Source: an uncultured Pseudoalteromonas sp. (lineage in GTDB: Bacteria; Pseudomonadota; Gammaproteobacteria; Enterobacterales; Alteromonadaceae). Taken from it: 64,000 nt of DNA. Location of the stretch: assembly GCA_947493455.1 (NCBI GenBank), contig CANLRB010000007.1, positions 62,001 to 126,000 of the forward strand. The letters run 5' to 3'. Made by a program: the position numbers and the translations under genes. Below, in pieces: positions 58,073 through 64,000 of the stretch. The first letter of the stretch is position 1. Each line of letters opens with the position of its first letter. The notes beneath the pieces are model-generated. The model saw only the letters and a list, made by a program, of their open reading frames with translations. It made no database searches and was not told the DNA's origin.

Positions 58073-58200
58073 CACATTCCTCAATCACGTTCTAACTGTT
58101 CATTATCATAACGAATGATTATATGCTTTATCAAAAACAAGCTCTGTAAAAATTGATTTTCTTTGCTAAAATGTGGCCCAAATTTTAAGGAGTTCCGTCA

Positions 58201-59121
58201 ATGTCAATGTATGTAGTGGGTCATAAAATCCCTGATTCTGATTCGATTTGTGGTGCAATTGCACTTGCTTATTTAAAAAACCAAATTGGTGAGCCAGCTA
58301 TTCCGTCACGTTTAGGTGATGTATCACCTGAAACTCAGTTTATTTTAGACCGCTTTGGCTTTGAAGCACCAGAGCTTAAAATGAGCTATGCGGGCGAAAA
58401 TGTCTATATCGTCGATCACACTGAAAAAACACAGGCACCTGATGACATTGATCAAGCAACCGTAGTCGGTGTTGTTGATCACCATAAGTTAGGCGATTTA
58501 ACTTCTGACACGCCATTAGAGTGCTGGATCCGTCCAGTAGGCTGCTCAAATACCATCATTAAAATGATGTATGACTTTTATAATGTTGAAATTCCAGCAG
58601 ACATCGCCGGTCTCATGCTTTGTGCGATTTTGTCTGATACAGTCATTTTCAAATCACCTACGTGCACAACGGCTGACATCAAGTGTGTTGAAGCACTTGC
58701 TGAAATTGCAGGTATCGAAGATTTTAAAGAATTAGGCATGGAAATGTTTAAAGTAAAATCAGCAGTAGCAGGTACACCTGTGCGCGACCTAGTCATGCGT
58801 GATTTCAAAGACTTCAATATGAACGGCAACTTAGTCGGTATCGGTCAGCTCGAAGTAATTGACCTTTCTGTGTTTGATGAGATTAAAACTGATTTAGCAG
58901 CGGATATCGCTAAGTTAAAAGAAGAAGGTGGTCGCCACTCTGTTTTCTTATTACTTACAGATATCATGAAAGAAGGTTCACAAATGCTAATCGCGTCGGA
59001 TGACGAAGGTCTTGTTGAACAAGCTTATGGTGTAACACCTGAAGAAAGTAAAGTCTGGCTTGACGGTGTGCTCAGTCGCAAAAAACAAGTCGTTCCACCA
59101 CTACAAGGTGTGTTCGCTTAA
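58201..59121 (+). CDS. ppaC: Manganese-dependent inorganic pyrophosphatase
   Basis: This is a DHH-family (family II) pyrophosphatase of 306 residues that hydrolyses PPi to phosphate in the cytoplasm. Metal motifs visible: GHKIPDSDSI (His/Asp/Asp near 7-14), VDHTEK (DH motif), VVDHHKLGDL (DHH, near 96-98) and CAILSDTVIFKS. The C-terminal DHHA2 domain has the GRHSVFLLLTDI and SRKKQVVPPL segments. A strong AAGGAG precedes the ATG and a terminator follows, so the gene is monocistronic. Confidence 0.96.
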   Translation: MSMYVVGHKIPDSDSICGAIALAYLKNQIGEPAIPSRLGDVSPETQFILDRFGFEAPELKMSYAGENVYIVDHTEKTQAPDDIDQATVVGVVDHHKLGDLTSDTPLECWIRPVGCSNTIIKMMYDFYNVEIPADIAGLMLCAILSDTVIFKSPTCTTADIKCVEALAEIAGIEDFKELGMEMFKVKSAVAGTPVRDLVMRDFKDFNMNGNLVGIGQLEVIDLSVFDEIKTDLAADIAKLKEEGGRHSVFLLLTDIMKEGSQMLIASDDEGLVEQAYGVTPEESKVWLDGVLSRKKQVVPPLQGVFA

Positions 59122-59132
59122 TTACTGAATAA

Positions 59133-59169
59133 AATAAAAGCATAGCAATTCCATTGCTATGCTTTTATT
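59133..59169. terminator. Strong terminator after ppaC
   Basis: A perfect 16-bp stem, AATAAAAGCATAGCAA (59133-59148) with TTGCTATGCTTTTATT (59154-59169), closes a 5-nt loop. Confidence 0.85.
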
Positions 59170-59209
59170 ATTTCAAATCACAACTAAAATTTAATGCAAA
59201 TTCTTCATT

Positions 59210-61174
59210 TTGAGGCTCAACCCATTGCGCCGTATTTGCATTATATACTTGCTACTTACACAGCTGCTTTTCTGCGCATTTATGAGCGACGCGCTCGATA
59301 CAAAACCGAGTTACAGTGAAACGGAACAAAAAATTGAAGAAATAGCCAATAAGCACAGTAAAAGCCCTCGTTTAGCGATTAACCAACTCGATGCTTTATT
59401 GCAACAACAAGTTCCCGCTAATGACCTCGCTTATTTACTCGCTTACCGCTGCTATTTGGCCACTGCCAATCAATTAAACACAGAAATCGAAAAATCACTT
59501 TCCCTTTTACAAAGCAATCAAATTAGCGCTAACCATCGCAGTTCTCTCACGTCTGCGTTACAGTTTTGTTTAGGCTGGCAGTCTTTTTTTCAACAAGAGA
59601 ATTCACAATATGAAGCATATGTGCAAACGGCGTTTAACCAAAGTCACAACAGCCAGTCCACGATACTAAACTATTGGATTGCTATAACTGCGGCAACGAT
59701 TAATCAAAATCACGCACAGCATAACGAAGCTATCAATACCGCAGAGTTTGCTCTAACTCTTGCTCTAGAACATAACGACGGATATCGCGCAGCGACAGCC
59801 CGCACTATGTTGGCACTGTCTGAAAATGAGCTAGGCTACGACGAACAAGCCTTAGCACACAATGATCTTGCGATTGAATACCATAAAAAAAATAGCGATG
59901 AATACAGCTTAATCGAACTCTATCAAAATCGTGGCTACATTTTTTTATCACAAGATCAACTCGACAAAGCCGAAGCTATTTATCAAGAAGCCATCGAACT
60001 TGCGACAAAACTAGATTATCAGTACGCCCTCAACAGCATACAAACGAATTTAGCGGCGATTGAGTTTCGTAGAGGTGACCTAAAAAAATCAAACCAGCAT
60101 GCACTTATCGCCCTTGAATACAGCTCACAAGTTGCATCGGAATACCTTGCAGCCTATGCCAATGGCATACTGGGCGTAAATTATGTTTACTTAAATCAAT
60201 TAGAGCTTGCCACCAAACATTACGGGGCCAGTAACGCTTATTTTAAAAAAAATAACCGGCCCGATGATTTAGCCGATAATTATTTGGCGTGGGCCACAGC
60301 AATGGCGCACATAGGCCAATATAAAGAAGCTTACTTAGCACATACACGCTACAAACAGCAAACCGATATTATATTTAATGCAGAACGCGAACTCGGCTCA
60401 TTACGTACTAAGTTATTCTTTCAAGCAACGCAAAAAGACCTTGAGATAGAACGACTTGCCGCATCAAATAAACAACAAGCTTTAGCCCTGCAAAATAAAC
60501 AACTTGAGCGCAGACTGTGGTTACTAATAGGGTGTTTGATCATCTTAATTTGTTTAGCTATTTTTCTTCGTTATCACAAAATAAAGCAAAATAACGCCTT
60601 GCTCTATATGCGTAACAAAGAGCTTGATAACGAGCGTTATGTCGATCCCTTAACAAAAATATATAATCGCCGTTATTTTGATAATTTCGTTAGCCAATTG
60701 AGTCTAGATTCAAATTCATACCAATTGCTATTAGTTGATATCGACCACTTTAAAAAAGTCAATGATAGCTATGGCCACTTAGTAGGCGATCAAGTGCTTA
60801 TCGAGTTTTGCCAGCGGATTAGCGCATCAATTAGAGATTCGGATATTTTTATTCGAATCGGTGGAGAAGAGTTCTTATTAATTCTCGAAGGTAACAATAA
60901 ATATGAATGCTTAATACGAAAACTATTATCCCAAATAGCAAGTTCACAATTTCAAACGTCTTCAGGCCCGCTTTCGATCACGACATCAATCGGATGTTTA
61001 TCTTATCAGCCAGATGAACACAGTATCCATTGGCAAGCATTAATCGATATTGCAGACAAAGCGCTTTACTTAGCAAAAGAAAAAGGACGAAACCGAGGTA
61101 TTGCAATAAAATACAGTGATGTGGATCAAAACGAATTTGAGATGTATAGCACCATCCAGAACGACGACGCGTAA
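59210..61174 (+). CDS. Periplasmic TPR sensor with cytoplasmic GGDEF diguanylate cyclase
   Basis: The 654-residue protein has a signal peptide (about 1-29), tetratricopeptide repeats (about 100-390), a short coiled linker, a TM helix (about 440-463) and a GGDEF domain (about 485-640) with GGEEF at 551-555. An RxxD inhibitory site (RDSD, 542-545) sits at the correct distance, so c-di-GMP synthesis with product inhibition is expected. The signal is unknown. The start is TTG at 59210; no better in-frame start precedes the signal peptide. Confidence 0.86.
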   Translation: MRLNPLRRICIIYLLLTQLLFCAFMSDALDTKPSYSETEQKIEEIANKHSKSPRLAINQLDALLQQQVPANDLAYLLAYRCYLATANQLNTEIEKSLSLLQSNQISANHRSSLTSALQFCLGWQSFFQQENSQYEAYVQTAFNQSHNSQSTILNYWIAITAATINQNHAQHNEAINTAEFALTLALEHNDGYRAATARTMLALSENELGYDEQALAHNDLAIEYHKKNSDEYSLIELYQNRGYIFLSQDQLDKAEAIYQEAIELATKLDYQYALNSIQTNLAAIEFRRGDLKKSNQHALIALEYSSQVASEYLAAYANGILGVNYVYLNQLELATKHYGASNAYFKKNNRPDDLADNYLAWATAMAHIGQYKEAYLAHTRYKQQTDIIFNAERELGSLRTKLFFQATQKDLEIERLAASNKQQALALQNKQLERRLWLLIGCLIILICLAIFLRYHKIKQNNALLYMRNKELDNERYVDPLTKIYNRRYFDNFVSQLSLDSNSYQLLLVDIDHFKKVNDSYGHLVGDQVLIEFCQRISASIRDSDIFIRIGGEEFLLILEGNNKYECLIRKLLSQIASSQFQTSSGPLSITTSIGCLSYQPDEHSIHWQALIDIADKALYLAKEKGRNRGIAIKYSDVDQNEFEMYSTIQNDDA

Positions 61175-61178
61175 AACA

Positions 61179-61207
61179 AAAAACCCGAGCAATGCTCGGG
61201 TTTTTAG
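61179..61207. terminator. Bidirectional terminator between the GGDEF gene and rpmG
   Basis: AAAAACCCGAGC (61179-61190) pairs with GCTCGGGTTTTT (61194-61205) around AAT. It serves convergent genes. Confidence 0.85.
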
Positions 61208-61227
61208 AATTTTAAAACTAAATCAAA

Positions 61228-61383
61228 TTACTTGATTTTAGCTTCTTTGAAAATCACGTGCTTACGTACTTTTGGATCGTACTTTTTGATTTCCATTTTT
61301 TCAGGCATGTTACGCTTGTTTTTGTCGGTAGTGTAGAAATAACCAGTACCAGCAGTAGAAACTAAACGGATCTTATCACGCAT
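61228..61383 (-). CDS. rpmG: 50S ribosomal protein L33
   Basis: L33 is a 51-residue basic ribosomal protein at the E-site side of the 50S subunit. The sequence begins [20 protein letters not shown] and ends [11 protein letters not shown], with KYDPKVRKH typical of L33. It lacks the CxxC pairs of the zinc-binding C+ form, so this is the C- type. It lies 12 nt after rpmB in the same operon. Confidence 0.96.
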   Translation of the reverse strand: MRDKIRLVSTAGTGYFYTTDKNKRNMPEKMEIKKYDPKVRKHVIFKEAKIK

Positions 61384-61395
61384 GTCCTAGGCTCC

Positions 61396-61632
61396 TTAAA
61401 CTTTTTCGCCACGAGCACGGATGTCTTTAAGAACCGCGTCGATGCCTTTTTTATCAATAATACGCATACCTTTAGTAGTAGTGCGTAGAGTAACGAAACG
61501 TTTTTCGCTTTCAACCCAAAAACGGTGTGTTTGTAGGTTAGGTAGGAAACGACGTTTAGTTGCATTTCGTGCGTGTGAACGGTGGTTACCTACCGCTGGA
61601 CGCTTACCTGTAACTTGACATACTTTAGACAT
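61396..61632 (-). CDS. rpmB: 50S ribosomal protein L28
   Basis: The 78-residue protein starts [20 protein letters not shown] and contains [31 protein letters not shown], the L28 signature. The ATG at 61632 gives the same length as the E. coli protein; five further upstream codons are open but not conserved. Its transcript also carries rpmG. A sigma-70-like promoter is visible about 90 nt upstream. Confidence 0.97.
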   Translation of the reverse strand: MSKVCQVTGKRPAVGNHRSHARNATKRRFLPNLQTHRFWVESEKRFVTLRTTTKGMRIIDKKGIDAVLKDIRARGEKV

Positions 61633-61719
61633 GTCTAATATCTCCAATAACTTCGCTCGAGCTAAATCTTCCTTCGAGGCCTCTGTGTATACAACCCCGA
61701 GATTAATCGAAGGGCGCTC

Positions 61720-61748
61720 TTTATACAGTATATACAGGCAAAGATCAA
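61720..61748 (-). promoter_or_regulatory. Candidate rpmB-rpmG promoter
   Basis: On the minus strand TTGATC (61743-61748), a 17-nt spacer and TATAAA (61720-61725) form a good sigma-70 promoter, about 88 nt ahead of rpmB, followed by GAGCGCCC (GC-rich, discriminator-like). Confidence 0.6.
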
Positions 61749-61964
61749 AAAAATGATCTATGTTCAGCTCATGTGTAAATTTGATAGCGGCTAATTATAG
61801 AGATCTCTGTGCCTAAGGGAAAGTAAAACTTGCAGTTAATTTGCACTAATTTGCAAAAAAATGAAAAAAAGATAAAAAATTAAAAATTGCACGGCAATAT
61901 TGTCTCGCCAAAAAGCGAAACTTATTGCACATTACAACAGAATAGAAGAAATTACAAAAATGAC

Positions 61965-61996
61965 TGGCGCTTTTTATCGAATATAAAAAGTCGCCA
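61965..61996 (-). terminator. Imperfect hairpin downstream of bfd
   Basis: TGGCGCTTTTTAT (61965-61977) pairs with ATAAAAAGTCGCCA with one bulged base around a 5-nt loop. On the minus strand it is followed by a short ATTTTTG run. It is a possible weak bfd terminator. Confidence 0.4.
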
Positions 61997-62049
61997 AAGA
62001 TAGAAAAGTCACTACATATAGAAAAGCTGGCAAATATTGAATCGCTGCG

Positions 62050-62259
62050 TTATGCCACTTTTTGCGACATTTCAACTTTAATTGGAATGATTTGTTCTTG
62101 TTGAGCTTGCGAGATGACATCTTGAGCGTGGCAGATACATTTACCACATTGACTGCCAACCCCTAAACAACCACGTACCTTGCGCATAGAATCTGCGCCA
62201 TCTGTTACAGCTTGATGAATATGTTTTTCAGTCACGCCGTGGCAAATACATACGTACAT
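62050..62259 (-). CDS. bfd: Bacterioferritin-associated ferredoxin
   Basis: Bfd is a 69-residue [2Fe-2S] protein that reduces and mobilises iron from bacterioferritin. It contains MYVCICHGVTEKHI (C4, C6) and GVGSQCGKCICHA (two further cysteines), the Fer2_BFD pattern. The ATG at 62259 gives the canonical start; the open frame extends seven codons up. Its partner bfr is not in the window. Iron-responsive control is expected from family behaviour, but no clear Fur box was found by eye. Confidence 0.93.
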   Translation of the reverse strand: MYVCICHGVTEKHIHQAVTDGADSMRKVRGCLGVGSQCGKCICHAQDVISQAQQEQIIPIKVEMSQKVA

Positions 62260-62367
62260 TATTATCTCAATCAACTTCAATTAAACTGTTGCTAATTTTA
62301 GTCTAATTGATAATTATTTTCAATAACATTAACAACCGTAAAAACAGTCATTTATAAATTTTAATTT

Positions 62368-63042
62368 TTAAAGTAAGCCACGCTCGGCAAACGACATACA
62401 CTCAGCCCCCGCAATCAAAAGATGATCAAGCACTGCAACATCGACCAGATTAAGCGCTTGTTGTAATTTGGTTGTAATTAGCTTGTCCGCCTGAGATGGC
62501 TCAGCAACACCTGACGGGTGATTATGTGCCAATATAATACTCGCTGCATTATATTTAAGAACAAGTTTGACCACTTCTCTGGGGTAAACAGCCGCCGCAT
62601 TAATTGTGCCTGAGAATAACACTTCATGATGTACCATCCGATTCTGGCTATCCAACAACAAAACAAAAAATAGTTCTCGTTGTTGTGATTTAAGCTGTAA
62701 TCGAACAAATTTACGCACTGCATTCGGTGAATCTAATACGTTATCTCGACTGATCTGCTCTTCAAGATAACGTTTACTTAACTCCAATACAGCCTGAAGC
62801 TGAACAAACTTAGTTTCCCCTATCCCTTTGCAATTACATAACTCCTTGAGCGATGCATCAAAAACGCCTTGCAATCCTTGGTGCGATAAAAGTAATGTTT
62901 GCGCAAGTTCAACGGCATTGCACCCTGCAACGCCGGTTCGTAAAAAAATAGCTAATAGCTCAGCATCACATAATGCATTTACTCCATGCTTTAATAACTT
63001 TTCGCGTGGTCTAAGTGACGAGTTTAACGAGCTCATCAACAC
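62368..63042 (-). CDS. radC: RadC family JAB/MPN protein
   Basis: The 224-residue protein is a standard-length RadC: an N-terminal helix-hairpin-helix-like region (LRPREKLLKHGVNALCDAELLAIFLRTG; CNCKGIGETKF) and a C-terminal JAB1/MPN metalloprotease-like domain with HNHPSG-x-AEPSQAD (H-x-H...S...D zinc motif). The biological role is still unclear. The start is GTG 63042, well spaced from GAGGG; the ATG at 63036 is also possible. It is divergent from coaBC, the usual arrangement. Confidence 0.94.
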   Translation of the reverse strand: MLMSSLNSSLRPREKLLKHGVNALCDAELLAIFLRTGVAGCNAVELAQTLLLSHQGLQGVFDASLKELCNCKGIGETKFVQLQAVLELSKRYLEEQISRDNVLDSPNAVRKFVRLQLKSQQRELFFVLLLDSQNRMVHHEVLFSGTINAAAVYPREVVKLVLKYNAASIILAHNHPSGVAEPSQADKLITTKLQQALNLVDVAVLDHLLIAGAECMSFAERGLL

Positions 63043-63256
63043 AAATCCCTCTATCGGTATCCGAACATGATAATCAGCATAGTCCAGTCAACATTAAATA
63101 GCGGGCAGCAAAAGCAAATAATAACGAATTGATACCTAAATCATGCTCGTATCGGCCGTCACTTTTATACGCCAATTAATCTAATGATTTAATTAGCCTC
63201 ACAGCTAGCGGACATGTTATTGTTACTCTCACTATAGTAGTGACTTAATATATGTT
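63043..63256. promoter_or_regulatory. Divergent control region between radC and coaBC
   Basis: This 214-bp AT-rich intergenic region should hold both promoters. I found no palindrome or riboswitch-like structure that I can support. Confidence 0.4.
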
Positions 63257-64000
63257 ATGAGTAAAAAAATTGTATTGGGGATCACTGGCGGTATTGCGGC
63301 CTATAAATGTGCTGAGCTCGTCAGAAGACTCTCCGAACGAGGCGCTGAGGTTAAAGTTGTAATGACCGATTCTGCCCAAGAATTTATTACCCCGCTGACC
63401 ATGCAAGCAGTTTCGGGCAACCCAGTATCAACCTCATTGCTTGACCCGCAAGCTGAAGCTGCAATGGGCCATATTGAATTTGCTAAATGGGCCGATTTGA
63501 TTTTAGTTGCCCCCGCGACAGCCAATACCATTGCAAAAATGGTGCAAGGCGTAGCAGATGATTTACTGACAACCTTATTACTCGCAACACCGGCTAAAGT
63601 TGCCATTGCACCGGCCATGAATCAACAAATGTACCGCCACCCTGCAACCCAAGCTAACTTAGCAACCCTCGCCCAGCGCGATATTGCAATTTGGGGTCCG
63701 GCAAGTGGCGAGCAAGCCTGTGGCGATGTTGGTCAAGGCCGTATGTTAGAGCCACTCGAATTGGTTGACCTTTGTTTAACTACAGAACAGCCGCAAATTT
63801 TACAAGGTAAAACCATTTCAATCACAGCAGGGCCAACTCGCGAACCGCTCGACCCTGTGCGTTTTATTTCAAACCATAGCTCTGGAAAAATGGGGTTTGC
63901 ACTCGCACACGCAGCCCATGCTTTAGGGGCGAAAGTCAACTTAATTCATGGTCCAGTGACACTCACCGCGGCGTCAACAATCAAAACAGTGCCTGTTGAA
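63257..64000 (+). CDS. coaBC: Phosphopantothenoylcysteine decarboxylase / phosphopantothenate-cysteine ligase (3' end outside window)
   Basis: This bifunctional CoA-synthesis enzyme is cut off after 248 codons by the window edge. The N-terminal flavin decarboxylase domain (1-190) shows [16 protein letters not shown], the active-site-type histidine in [25 protein letters not shown] and the substrate-binding [13 protein letters not shown] with N and M. The ligase domain starts at about 190 with [25 protein letters not shown]. With coaE and coaD it completes three of the CoA steps in this window. Confidence 0.96.
   Translation, partial: MSKKIVLGITGGIAAYKCAELVRRLSERGAEVKVVMTDSAQEFITPLTMQAVSGNPVSTSLLDPQAEAAMGHIEFAKWADLILVAPATANTIAKMVQGVADDLLTTLLLATPAKVAIAPAMNQQMYRHPATQANLATLAQRDIAIWGPASGEQACGDVGQGRMLEPLELVDLCLTTEQPQILQGKTISITAGPTREPLDPVRFISNHSSGKMGFALAHAAHALGAKVNLIHGPVTLTAASTIKTVPVE

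Larger units (their letters stand above)
61633..62049. other. 417-bp gene-free region between rpmB and bfd
   Basis: It contains the rpmB leader and promoter (61633-61748), an AT-rich stretch with three TTGCA words spaced 10-11 bp apart (about 61831-61856), and an imperfect hairpin at 61965-61996 after bfd. I see no convincing open reading frame or structured RNA gene. Confidence 0.6.

Noticed and set aside
61718-61740. LexA-like CTGTATATACTGTATA upstream of rpmB
   Set aside because: The second half-site is not ACAG at the required distance; the words are better explained as spacer and -10 of the rpmB promoter.
61974-62159. Short minus-strand frame downstream of and overlapping bfd
   Set aside because: It is an out-of-frame shadow of bfd with no ribosome-binding site or family similarity.

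Overview
The window looks like chromosome from a marine gammaproteobacterium of the order Alteromonadales, most likely Pseudoalteromonas or a close relative. The base composition is AT-leaning. The gene neighbourhoods are the conserved ones of this group: pilB-pilC-pilD-coaE-yacG, yibN-grxC-secB-gpsA, gpmI-envC-ctpA-yibQ, ftsY-ftsE-ftsX-rpoH-rsmD, ubiC-ubiA, kbl-tdh, LPS core genes with waaA-coaD, mutM, and rpmB-rpmG-radC-coaBC. I see no prophage, insertion sequence, CRISPR array, tRNA or rRNA. The stretch is almost entirely vertical-looking housekeeping DNA with lineage-specific accessory genes set into it.

Layout. 1-7300: end of a pilin-glycosylation/O-antigen-polymerase-like gene, then the type IV pilus assembly genes pilB, pilC, pilD, then coaE, a second pilB paralogue and yacG. 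7300-12400: a Cpx-type envelope stress locus (cpxP divergent from cpxRA, with a GTAAA-N6-GTAAA box between them), a lysophospholipase, fieF and trmL. 12500-16300: a very large sensor with GGDEF and EAL domains. 16300-23600: yibN-grxC-secB-gpsA, divergent from gpmI-envC-ctpA-yibQ. 23600-28850: rpoH, ftsX, ftsE, ftsY (with 18 tandem 13-residue repeats) and rsmD. 28850-38600: small conserved unknowns, a long coiled-coil protein, an HD-GYP response regulator, a LysR regulator, a 2OG-Fe(II) oxygenase, ubiA/ubiC, a FliL-like exported protein, and glpG/glpE. 38600-49700: kbl-tdh and the heptose/Kdo part of LPS core synthesis (gmhB, GT9 transferases, kdkA, hldE, gmhA, waaA) plus a Wzi-like outer-membrane protein. 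49700-59200: DUF1415, a TetR regulator, coaD, a second Wzi-like protein, purC, an ABC transporter with a His-Asp repeat and a DUF3299 partner, mutM, and ppaC. 59200-64000: a TPR-GGDEF cyclase, rpmG, rpmB, bfd, radC and the start of coaBC.

How the parts work together. Much of the window concerns the cell envelope: pili, Cpx stress sensing, SecB export, EnvC/FtsEX control of septal murein hydrolysis, LPS core synthesis and Wzi-like proteins. Three separate c-di-GMP enzymes (GGDEF-EAL, HD-GYP, TPR-GGDEF) suggest surface/motility switching.

The most striking signal is non-coding. A perfect CIRCE operator (TTAGCACTC-N9-GAGTGCTAA, 24522-24548) sits between a candidate promoter and the start codon of rpoH. 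This implies that the heat-shock sigma factor is itself repressed by HrcA here, joining two heat-shock circuits that are separate in the textbook models. Other points worth a second look are the near-identical cores of the two PilB ATPases, the higher-order repeat in FtsY, the (CAT GAC)10 run in the ABC permease, an intrinsic terminator between ftsY and ftsE, and several palindromes in front of regulators and metabolic operons.
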